From assembly GCA_044227925.1 (NCBI GenBank), contig JBGAVW010000007.1, positions 59,661 to 123,660 of the forward strand: DNA of 64,000 nt, written 5' to 3'. Source of the DNA: JADJLQ01 sp044227925. GTDB lineage: Bacteria > Bacteroidota > Bacteroidia > Chitinophagales > Saprospiraceae. Below are positions 43,112 to 50,987 of the stretch, one piece after another. The notes beneath the pieces were generated by a model. It searched no databases. It had not been told where the DNA came from and saw only the letters and a program-made list of their open reading frames with translations. Position 1 is the stretch's first letter. Every line of letters starts with the position of its first letter. A program made the position numbers and the translations under genes.

Positions 43112-45271
43112 ATGAAACAATTAAGTTCATTATTCACAATAGCTCTTTGTTTTTTTGCATTTGCCGGTCACGGACAAAAAGTAAAAATTTCACTGCTCAG
43201 CGGACTTACAGAAATCAATGAAAAGTGTTCTTTATTAAACAATGAAAGAATTCAGTTCAAATTGGACAGTGTTGCAAAAGCCGACCTTTCCATTCAAGTG
43301 ACACTTTCCGGCTCGGCTGAACGAGGCTCAGACTTTGCAACTAATGTTACTCCAACTGTTGCCTTCAGTAAAGGAGATTCCGTAAAATCCTTTGACCTTA
43401 CTGTCTTCCAGGATGCAATTGAAGAAGCTCAGGAGGAAATCCTGATAATTTCTACTACTTCTGGTGGGCGAAAAGACACTTTATCGATTAAAATCAATGA
43501 CCGCATATTTAGAATTCTTACCACGCAAGATAGCTTTACCCGATGCTCAAATGAACCTTTTAATCTACCCATCCAATTGGTAAACAGAGGCAACCTCACC
43601 TTTTCACCTGCAGATATGGTTAAGGCTGGCACGCAGGGTAATTACATCATAAATCCGATTCGTACAGCCAAAATTTACATTACCGGATCGTTAGATAATT
43701 GCAGGGATATAGATTCAATATATGTAAATAGTTTACCCATCAGTGTCAGCCTGAATACCCGGGATACAACTTTTTTATGTTTTCCTGATTCGATCAGGCT
43801 TATAGCAAACTGGAATCCCGCCAATGCAAACTTAAGTTGGACCCTTGATGATCAAACCAGGGTGCTCAGTACTAATTCCATTCAGGTAAAACCTGTTTTT
43901 TCAAGATCTTATATTGTAACTGCCACTACTGCCTTATGTAAAGCGTCCGACACTGTACATGTGCGTATTGATTCATTGAGAGATACCAAGATTACCGTTT
44001 TTCCTAAAAAGGACAAATACTGCAAAGGAGATAGTATATTTTTTTTTAGTCAGCGACACCCGAAAGATCTATTTCCATTCATCATGCCATCATGGAATCC
44101 TTCCAATGGGTTTCAAACTTCCAAGGATACATTGAATGCAGTAATCATGGCTGATATTACCACTACGTATTTCAGAGAGACTAAAAATAATGCCTGTCGC
44201 CATACTGATAGTGTTTTTATCAAAGTTGTTGAACCTTCGATACCGGTAGGGCCTGTAGATACGACCGTTTGCCCGGGTACTACGATTCAGCTCAACTTTA
44301 AACCCGATGGTAGTGAATACAAAGAATTTAAATGGAAAGAACAAGATGGTTTAATATCATGCGAAAAATGTCCTGACCCCAAAATTAAAGTCAATGGCGA
44401 ACAGATGTATAAGGTGGAGGCTAAAAAAGACGGTTGCGATGCAAGTACAGAAATCAAGACCCATGTATTCCAGCGTCCTAATGTAAGGGTATCATCCAAT
44501 TTGCCTGCTCCCATTATAGCAGGATCCAACGTTATATTATCTCTTTTAGGCACCACTGGATTCCGTGCCGTAACCTGGAAAGTAGATGGGACTACTGTCC
44601 CAAATAATGCTCTCACCACTACCATCAATGGCATTAAAGCAGGAAATCATGAAATCATAGTGGATGTGACCGATGGTAATGGATGTATGTGGTCTTATAA
44701 TTTCGTCGTTCAGGTTACCTGTCCACCATTTAATTTGCAATTACAGCGCAACCCGCAAGGGGTGGTATATGAAGGTACCAACCTTACAATAACTGCAGTC
44801 GGTGTAAGCAGCAATGTGACGGGTGTGCGCTGGACTATTAATGGTAACTCCACAGGTGGTAATGCGTTGATTCTGACTGATAAACCAACACGGCAGGGTA
44901 CTTATGTATACAAATTCGAAGCTACGGATGCCGCTACCGGCTGTCCCCTATCTGCTTCGATTAGCGTAAATGTGATCCCTTGTCTTTCTGCCGAGGAATT
45001 AAAAAATAAAATCCCCAATGCCTTTACTCCAAATAATGATAAGAAAAATGATTATTTCACCTATTCCGATGGAGCAATCAAAATCCTTAAAATATTGGTA
45101 TATAGCCGATGGGGACAATTGGTTTATAATAATACCACCCCGGATACAGGATGGGATGGCAAAGTAAATGGAACGGATGCAGCCTCTGATGTTTATATCT
45201 ATAGAATTACCTATATCTGCGGTGACGGTGCGCCGCAGGATGTGAGCGGCACCATTACGCTATTAAGGTAA
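43112..45271 (+). CDS. Large secreted protein with Calx-beta/Ig-like repeats and gliding type B C-terminal domain
   Basis: A 719-residue protein starting at ATG 43112, with a signal peptide ending GHGQ (residue 21). Residues about 40-130 look Calx-beta-like: SAERGSDFATNV and AIEEAQEEILIIS are key pieces. A chain of Ig/PKD-like sandwich domains follows, several with pairs of Cys (for example CEKCPDPK). The C-terminal 90 residues are the type B T9SS sorting domain: IPNAFTPNNDKKNDYF, VYSRWGQLVYNN and GWDGKVNGTDAASDVYIYRI. The likely role is a cell-surface adhesin or gliding-associated structure. It has a possible own promoter. Confidence 0.85.
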   Translation: MKQLSSLFTIALCFFAFAGHGQKVKISLLSGLTEINEKCSLLNNERIQFKLDSVAKADLSIQVTLSGSAERGSDFATNVTPTVAFSKGDSVKSFDLTVFQDAIEEAQEEILIISTTSGGRKDTLSIKINDRIFRILTTQDSFTRCSNEPFNLPIQLVNRGNLTFSPADMVKAGTQGNYIINPIRTAKIYITGSLDNCRDIDSIYVNSLPISVSLNTRDTTFLCFPDSIRLIANWNPANANLSWTLDDQTRVLSTNSIQVKPVFSRSYIVTATTALCKASDTVHVRIDSLRDTKITVFPKKDKYCKGDSIFFFSQRHPKDLFPFIMPSWNPSNGFQTSKDTLNAVIMADITTTYFRETKNNACRHTDSVFIKVVEPSIPVGPVDTTVCPGTTIQLNFKPDGSEYKEFKWKEQDGLISCEKCPDPKIKVNGEQMYKVEAKKDGCDASTEIKTHVFQRPNVRVSSNLPAPIIAGSNVILSLLGTTGFRAVTWKVDGTTVPNNALTTTINGIKAGNHEIIVDVTDGNGCMWSYNFVVQVTCPPFNLQLQRNPQGVVYEGTNLTITAVGVSSNVTGVRWTINGNSTGGNALILTDKPTRQGTYVYKFEATDAATGCPLSASISVNVIPCLSAEELKNKIPNAFTPNNDKKNDYFTYSDGAIKILKILVYSRWGQLVYNNTTPDTGWDGKVNGTDAASDVYIYRITYICGDGAPQDVSGTITLLR

Positions 45272-45326
45272 AAAAACATCCATTCCGGAGATTCAATGCC
45301 CCTACCACTTGCTTTCATTTCCTTAA

Positions 45327-45464
45327 GCCTGTATCCAAAGATGGATTAAATGGGAAACAAAAAAATTATCTGAAATCGATACTGAATTAGCTAATTTAGT
45401 GACCGAAAGATTCATTTTACAAAAAGAAGTAGCTGAACTCAAACACAGATCGGCATCTTTATAA
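45327..45464 (+). other. Possible remnant frame: coiled-coil tail without a start codon
   Basis: Immediately after a TAA, an open frame of 45 codons runs to TAA at 45462. It encodes a charged, heptad-like helix with Glu/Leu pattern (SEIDTELANLVTERFIL in part), and no ATG or GTG lies in its first part. It occupies most of the 216-base gap between the T9SS-secreted protein and the dipeptidase. It may be the tail of a decayed gene or chance. Confidence 0.25.
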
Positions 45465-45487
45465 AATTGGATACAGACTTACAACAA

Positions 45488-46780
45488 ATGATTAAATATT
45501 TTTTCGCATTTATTTTTACCCTCGCTTGCGGTACCAGTAAGCAAATGATGGAGTCAAAAAAAGTCTTTATTGACCCGGAAGAAACAAAAGAGCAAAAGCC
45601 TCTTGAAAAATTCACAGATGACCAACAATTAAAAAAATTTGCCGATTCGCTCGCTCATAAATACATCATTGTAGATGGGCACGTAGATCTACCCTATCGA
45701 TTAAGTATTAAAAACTTCAGGCCTACAAAAGAATTTATCGGCATTCCGGCTGAAAGTAAAGATGGGGATTTTGATTATACCAGAGCTAAAAAAGGGGGGC
45801 TTTCTGCTCCTTTCATGTCTATCTATATCCCTGCCTCTTATCAAAAAGGGGGGGCTAAAAAATATGCAGAGGATTTAATAAATATGGTCGACACCATCAT
45901 TAAATCTCATCCTTCAAAATTTGGATTCGGAAGATCAAGTTTAGAAGTTGTAACTAATTTCAAAAATGGGTTGATCTCCTTGCCTATGGGTATGGAAAAC
46001 GGCGCCCCAATAGAAAATGATCTGGCCAACGTAAAATATTTTTATGACCGGGGCATCCGCTACATTACGCTCACACATGCTGAAGACAACCAGATATGCG
46101 ATGGTGCTTATGCGCGGACCCGCACATGGAATGGTCTCAGTCCTTTTGGAAAGGAGGTAGTCCTTGAAATGAATAAACAAGGTATTATGGTCGATATTTC
46201 CCATGTGACGGACAGCACCTTTTGGCAGGTAATACGCATTACAAAGGCTCCGGTGATTGCTTCTCATTCCTCATGCAGAGCATTTACACCCGGTTGGGAA
46301 AGAAATATGTCGGATGAAGCAATTACCGCTTTGAAAACCAATGGAGGAATCATAATGATCAATTTTGGTTCAGACTTTTTAGACGGTTCTATCCAGAAAA
46401 AAAATGATCAGGCCAGAAATGAATTAATGGATTTGCTTAAATCACAAGGGTTAAGCCCTCAGGATTCCTTAGCAAAACCTATAATACAAGCATTCGAAAA
46501 ATCCCACCCTTCATTGTATTCTGATGTAAAAAAAGTAGTAGATCATATCGAACATGTAATAAAGCTTGCTGGAATTGATCACATTGGATTAGGGTCTGAT
46601 TTTGATGGTGTAGGCGACTCCTTGCCCATAGGCCTCAAAGATGTATCAGCCTATCCCAATATACTTTTTGAATTATTAAAAAGAGGCTATGGTGAATCAG
46701 ATATAGCCAAAATATGTTCTGGCAATTTTTTGCGCGTTTGGAGACAAGTAGAAGAAGTATCTAAATCACTAAAGTCTTGA
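45488..46780 (+). CDS. Membrane dipeptidase (M19), lipoprotein
   Basis: A 430-residue zinc dipeptidase starting at ATG 45488, with lipoprotein signal ending FTLACGTSK. The M19 binuclear zinc site begins with IIVDGHVDLPYRL (His-x-Asp), followed by the bridging Glu in LPMGMENGAPI, His in VDISHVTD, His in PVIASHSSCRAF, and late Asp in IGLGSDFDGVG. Renal-dipeptidase relatives cleave dipeptides, including D-amino-acid-containing ones. The lipid anchor suggests action at the periplasmic side or outer membrane. It is followed after four bases by another lipoprotein gene. Confidence 0.92.
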   Translation: MIKYFFAFIFTLACGTSKQMMESKKVFIDPEETKEQKPLEKFTDDQQLKKFADSLAHKYIIVDGHVDLPYRLSIKNFRPTKEFIGIPAESKDGDFDYTRAKKGGLSAPFMSIYIPASYQKGGAKKYAEDLINMVDTIIKSHPSKFGFGRSSLEVVTNFKNGLISLPMGMENGAPIENDLANVKYFYDRGIRYITLTHAEDNQICDGAYARTRTWNGLSPFGKEVVLEMNKQGIMVDISHVTDSTFWQVIRITKAPVIASHSSCRAFTPGWERNMSDEAITALKTNGGIIMINFGSDFLDGSIQKKNDQARNELMDLLKSQGLSPQDSLAKPIIQAFEKSHPSLYSDVKKVVDHIEHVIKLAGIDHIGLGSDFDGVGDSLPIGLKDVSAYPNILFELLKRGYGESDIAKICSGNFLRVWRQVEEVSKSLKS

Positions 46781-46784
46781 TTGA

Positions 46785-47741
46785 ATGAATATCCAAACCT
46801 TTATTCTATTCTGTACGTTTGCCTTACCATCCTGCAGTCCGGTAGAATTAAAAGGCCCTATTGTGAATAAGGTAAAAGAATTTGATTCATATTGGAATCA
46901 GGGAAAAGCAGAAATTACTTCCTATGATTTATACCAGGCCAGATATGGTGAGATGAGAGAAGGAGTAGCACACATCATTTTTGTTACCGAAGAATTTTCT
47001 AAAGAAAAACAAGTAAAATTGGACAACCCCAATATTCCTACAGATCAAAAAATTACTGTGCTAAAAATGAATATGGTAAAGAAATTTCAAACCGGGATTT
47101 ACCCATATTCAATGATGTTATCAAGCTTTGTACAAACGGGAGGAGTAGCTCCATGGCAGGCAATCAAACTCACAATGAGCAGTCAGGAATGGTGCGGACA
47201 CGTTTTTTCTCAACTTAATTTAAAACCGGATCATTATTATTTTCAAAGTCATTCCTACTTCGAATCTGAACATGAAATAAAGAAAAAAATAGACAGATTT
47301 ACAACTGAAGATGCTATATGGAACCTGATTCGGATCAATCCCGATGCATTGATTCAGTCGGATAGCATTATGATCATACCAGGATTGTTATTTACCAGAC
47401 TTTCTCATAAAGAAGTGAAACCGTATAGGGCATCTACAAAAAAAATTGAGCTTGATGAAGGAACATTATTATATCATATCGAATACCCTGCCTTGGGCCG
47501 TTCAGTCGCCATTGAATATGAACCCACTTTCCCTTATACTATAATAAAATGGACAGAAGAATATATAGATGGATTTGGCAAGGATGCTAAATTACTTACC
47601 ACTACAGCAGTAAGAAAAAAATCAATCCTGTTAGATTATTGGAACAGGCATAAAAATGCAGATTCCACTTTGATTCCTGAACTGGAGTGGGTAGTACCCA
47701 TAGCCGATACTTCGTCTATTCCTGTTGGCGATAAATTGTAA
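46785..47741 (+). CDS. Lipoprotein of unknown function, often mislabelled Maf
   Basis: A 318-residue protein with lipoprotein signal ending ALPSCSPVE (Cys near 17). Distinct segments are YWNQGKAEITSYDLYQARYGE, FQTGIYPYSMMLSSF, MSSQEWCGHVFSQLN and LLYHIEYPALGRSVAIEYE. I recall a Bacteroidota family of this type that carries the label 'septum formation inhibitor Maf', but none of the nucleotide-pyrophosphatase motifs of true Maf are visible. Function is unknown. It lies four bases after the dipeptidase and 82 before the CrtC/prenyl-synthase fusion. Confidence 0.65.
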   Translation: MNIQTFILFCTFALPSCSPVELKGPIVNKVKEFDSYWNQGKAEITSYDLYQARYGEMREGVAHIIFVTEEFSKEKQVKLDNPNIPTDQKITVLKMNMVKKFQTGIYPYSMMLSSFVQTGGVAPWQAIKLTMSSQEWCGHVFSQLNLKPDHYYFQSHSYFESEHEIKKKIDRFTTEDAIWNLIRINPDALIQSDSIMIIPGLLFTRLSHKEVKPYRASTKKIELDEGTLLYHIEYPALGRSVAIEYEPTFPYTIIKWTEEYIDGFGKDAKLLTTTAVRKKSILLDYWNRHKNADSTLIPELEWVVPIADTSSIPVGDKL

Positions 47742-47823
47742 TTCTCCAAAAACAATATTTAAAACTGATGAAGTATTCATCTAATTTTAAGCCCTGTTAA
47801 AAAGAAAACCACAAAAAATCTTA

Positions 47824-50076
47824 ATGACTTACTCCAAATATATTGACCAGATCAACGACTGGCCTCATGAGGGTGATATCGACCTGGCCATACATGACTT
47901 ACCTCATAAATCCAGCACTACCGAGTGGTGGTACCTGCATGCCCATCTCAGGGATGCATTGGAGAATGAATATGGTTTATTTGTTTCTTTTTTCAGACAT
48001 GCATTATCTGTTGATAAAAATAATGGGCTTTATAATTATTCCCATACAGTCATTTGGGGACTGACCGATATTCAAAATAAAAAATACTATACAAAATCGT
48101 TGGTAGATAAATCCGCACCCAAAATTGGCATCAAACATTTAAAAGACAAAAAATCAAGTAAAGATCCATACATCAGGAAGGCCACAATAGAAATGTTAAA
48201 AAAAGGAGTAGTCCCCTTACCTGATGAATTGCTGATCAATGATCCTATCATACCTTGGGATAGGCTTGATTTAATTTACGATGACCAACGATTTTCTAAA
48301 TTATCTGATAATACATACAAGTTGGAGCTTCACGACCGAAATCAAAATATAGACATTGAATTGAATTTCAAACCCTTGATAGCACCAGTACGGCATGGGA
48401 CAGACGGTGTGATTCGAAATTCATCCGTAGAAGATATGTTTTATTATTTTATTCCAAAATGTGCTGTGCAGGGTAATTTGAAGATTATTGATAAAAATAT
48501 TCCGATAGTAAACAGCAGTGGATGGTACGATCATGAATTTGGATACAGGCCTGCCGAAAAAAAATCAATTATAAAAAAAGACGAAGTAGCATGGAACTGG
48601 ATAGGGGTTCAGTTATCTGATGGATATCAATTATCGGTATTTGATGTACATACAAAAAAACAAAATAAAAATAAATCTACTGTATTAATATTGATTGATC
48701 CACATGGAGTTAAACACACTACATTGGATTATACTTTTGCCCCTTACGGCCCAAAATGGGTAAGCACCAGGACATTTAACGAATATCCAACACGTTGGAA
48801 ATTATCCTCCAAAGAATTAAACCTCGATCTCCGGCTTGCCGCTGTATTTGATCATCAGGAGTTCGGTACTGTAATTTCAAAACCTGCTTTTTGGGAAGGC
48901 CGTTTGAATGTATCAGGGACACATTTAAATAATTCCATTACCGGCCATGCGTACCTGGAAAGGCATGGTCATGTATCTACTGAAACGATAAACGACTTTC
49001 TTAAATCCGTTTCAAAAACTACGCTGTCGTCTGTCAAAAAAATATTACCCATTTATCCAGATAGGAAAAAATTTGAAGAACTGGTTTCTAAAGCAGGCAA
49101 CAAACGATTTACTAAAAATCTGGACAAAAAAATTTACATTGAAAAATTAATCAAACCCATTCGGGAAATAATTGATCGGGGTGGTAAAAGCTGGCGTTCC
49201 TATGCCACAGTAGCTTGTTGCGATGCCGTGGGAGGAAATTCGCAGGAGGCCATTGATTGGCTAGCGTTACCGGAACTTATTCATGTGGGATCGTTAATGG
49301 TAGACGATGTACAGGATAAATCCGGTATACGCAGAGGTGGGCTGGCAGCACATAAAATTTATGGAGATGCCATTGCTATAAACAGTGGCAATGCTGCCTA
49401 TTTTATTGGCCAGATATGTATCTATCAGGCCGACATTTCCATTGAAAAAAAATTGCAGATTTACGATTGGTATTTCGAAGCTATGCGGGCATCCCATAGT
49501 GGGCAGGCGCTGGATATCCACGGGCTGGATTATTTAATGGAAAATGCCGTGAAATCTCCCAGGGCCGCCAATAACTTACCTTTAAAGGTGATTTCCATTC
49601 ACAAATTAAAATCTGCTGCCCCTGCTAGCTATCTTGCGCGTATTGGTGCTTGCCTCGGTAATGGAACTGATGAACAAATACATGCATTGGCTCATTTTTT
49701 TGAAGCTTTGGGCATTAGTTTCCAAATTATTGATGATGTGCTTAACCTAAAAGGATTCAAAGACAATACTAAAACAAAAGCCGAGGATCTTACTGCTGGA
49801 AAAATTACATTCCCGGTAGCCATGGCTATAAAACTGCTTACAAAAAACGATAAAAAAAGGCTTTGGGAAATAGTCAAACTAAAAACCAAAAATAGACTTT
49901 TATTAAACGAAGCCATCCAACTGATTCAAAAATCGGATGCATTAAATATTTCAGAACGTTTTGCAAAAAACTATATGGAAAAGGCCTGGAGAAAGTTGGA
50001 CCCATTAATAAAAGACAGCATGGTAAAAATCAATTTGAGAGCTTTCAGTTGGTTTGTGCTGGAAAGAACTTATTGA
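47824..50076 (+). CDS. Fusion: CrtC/AttH-like lipocalin hydrolase plus isoprenyl diphosphate synthase
   Basis: A 750-residue two-domain protein. Residues 1 to about 390 resemble carotenoid 1,2-hydratase/AttH: SSTTEWWYLHAHL near residue 30, SGWYDHEFGYRP, AWNWIGVQLSDGYQLS, and AYLERHGHVS at its end. Residues about 405-750 are a polyprenyl synthetase: Asp-rich motif DDVQD at 494-498 followed by RRGG instead of RRGxP, HSGQALDIHGL, KLKSAAPASYLARIGA, and a second motif DDVLN at 637-641 with KAEDLTAGKITFPVAMA. The second motif ends in Asn as in some GGPP synthases. It presumably makes an allylic diphosphate and perhaps modifies a terpenoid. uppP follows at once. Confidence 0.85.
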   Translation: MTYSKYIDQINDWPHEGDIDLAIHDLPHKSSTTEWWYLHAHLRDALENEYGLFVSFFRHALSVDKNNGLYNYSHTVIWGLTDIQNKKYYTKSLVDKSAPKIGIKHLKDKKSSKDPYIRKATIEMLKKGVVPLPDELLINDPIIPWDRLDLIYDDQRFSKLSDNTYKLELHDRNQNIDIELNFKPLIAPVRHGTDGVIRNSSVEDMFYYFIPKCAVQGNLKIIDKNIPIVNSSGWYDHEFGYRPAEKKSIIKKDEVAWNWIGVQLSDGYQLSVFDVHTKKQNKNKSTVLILIDPHGVKHTTLDYTFAPYGPKWVSTRTFNEYPTRWKLSSKELNLDLRLAAVFDHQEFGTVISKPAFWEGRLNVSGTHLNNSITGHAYLERHGHVSTETINDFLKSVSKTTLSSVKKILPIYPDRKKFEELVSKAGNKRFTKNLDKKIYIEKLIKPIREIIDRGGKSWRSYATVACCDAVGGNSQEAIDWLALPELIHVGSLMVDDVQDKSGIRRGGLAAHKIYGDAIAINSGNAAYFIGQICIYQADISIEKKLQIYDWYFEAMRASHSGQALDIHGLDYLMENAVKSPRAANNLPLKVISIHKLKSAAPASYLARIGACLGNGTDEQIHALAHFFEALGISFQIIDDVLNLKGFKDNTKTKAEDLTAGKITFPVAMAIKLLTKNDKKRLWEIVKLKTKNRLLLNEAIQLIQKSDALNISERFAKNYMEKAWRKLDPLIKDSMVKINLRAFSWFVLERTY

Positions 50077-50104
50077 TTTTAACTTTTACCTACCTTTACC
50101 CTGT

Positions 50105-50923
50105 ATGGATATTATTAAAGCAATCATCATTGCAATCGTAGAGGGAATCACAGAATTCTTACCTATATCGTCCACTGGCCACATGATTATTGCAAGTAGC
50201 ATCATGGGTATTGAAAAAGATGCATTTACTAAACTATTGGAGATTGCCATTCAGCTAGGGGCAATCCTCGCAGTGATAGCATTGTATTGGCGAAAATTTT
50301 TCGACTTTAAAAAAATATCCTTTTACACAAAATTGATTGTTGGAGTCATTCCGGCATTGATCCTGGGATTTTTATTTTCGGATAGAATAGATGAACTTTT
50401 GGAAAGTCCCATGACCGTAGCAATTATGTTGATTATTGGTGGAATAATACTGATATACATTGACAAATGGTTTCTGCAGCCTGTTATCCACTCAGAAACC
50501 AATATCACACTCAAAAATTCATTTGTGATTGGTCTTTGGCAGACCATAGCCATGATACCAGGAGTGAGCAGAAGTGCTGCATCGATCATTGGTGGCATGC
50601 ATCAGAAGCTTTCAAGGGATGTAGCCGCCGAGTTTTCTTTCTTTCTGGCTGTACCTACTATGGCAGCAGCAACCGGATACGCTCTGCTTTTAAAAGATTG
50701 GACCATAGAAAATGTCGAAACGAAAGGATATGAAATGATTTTAAGTTCTTCTCAAAATCTCCTCGCATTCGCAATAGCTAACCTGGTTGCCTTCATAGTG
50801 GCCATGATATCAATAAAATTCCTGATTACCTACCTGCAAAAACACGGTTTCAAATGGTTTGGCTATTACAGGATTGTAGTAGGGTTAATCATCTTGTTTT
50901 TTCTAAATTATTGGAAAGCATAA
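50105..50923 (+). CDS. uppP: Undecaprenyl-diphosphate phosphatase (BacA type)
   Basis: Inner-membrane enzyme that dephosphorylates undecaprenyl diphosphate to recycle the lipid carrier of peptidoglycan. I start it at ATG 50105, giving DIIKAIIIAIVEGITEFLPISSTGH, with the first catalytic Glu motif EGxTEFLPISSTGH intact. The second motif, IPGVSRSAASIIGGM, has the Arg and Ser residues. Length 272 and multiple helices are normal. It starts 28 bases after the prenyl-synthase fusion, so both may be cotranscribed; both act on isoprenoid diphosphates. Confidence 0.95.
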   Translation: MDIIKAIIIAIVEGITEFLPISSTGHMIIASSIMGIEKDAFTKLLEIAIQLGAILAVIALYWRKFFDFKKISFYTKLIVGVIPALILGFLFSDRIDELLESPMTVAIMLIIGGIILIYIDKWFLQPVIHSETNITLKNSFVIGLWQTIAMIPGVSRSAASIIGGMHQKLSRDVAAEFSFFLAVPTMAAATGYALLLKDWTIENVETKGYEMILSSSQNLLAFAIANLVAFIVAMISIKFLITYLQKHGFKWFGYYRIVVGLIILFFLNYWKA

Positions 50924-50960
50924 AAATAGCCTCTCCTCAACTAGTCTTAATTATTCTCTT

Positions 50961-50968
50961 TAACTTTG
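50961..50968 (+). promoter_or_regulatory. Candidate -7 promoter box (TAACTTTG) for the beta-oxidation genes
   Basis: Exact TAnnTTTG match 19 bases before the ATG of the fadN-like gene, in the 64-base gap after uppP. A -33 TTG is not obvious. Confidence 0.45.
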
Positions 50969-50987
50969 GGTCAAATTTGTTGACTTT

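Noticed and set aside
46785..47741. Annotating the lipoprotein as septum formation inhibitor Maf
   Set aside because: True Maf nucleotide pyrophosphatases are cytoplasmic and have conserved acidic and Ser/Lys motifs near the N-terminus. This protein has a lipobox and none of them.
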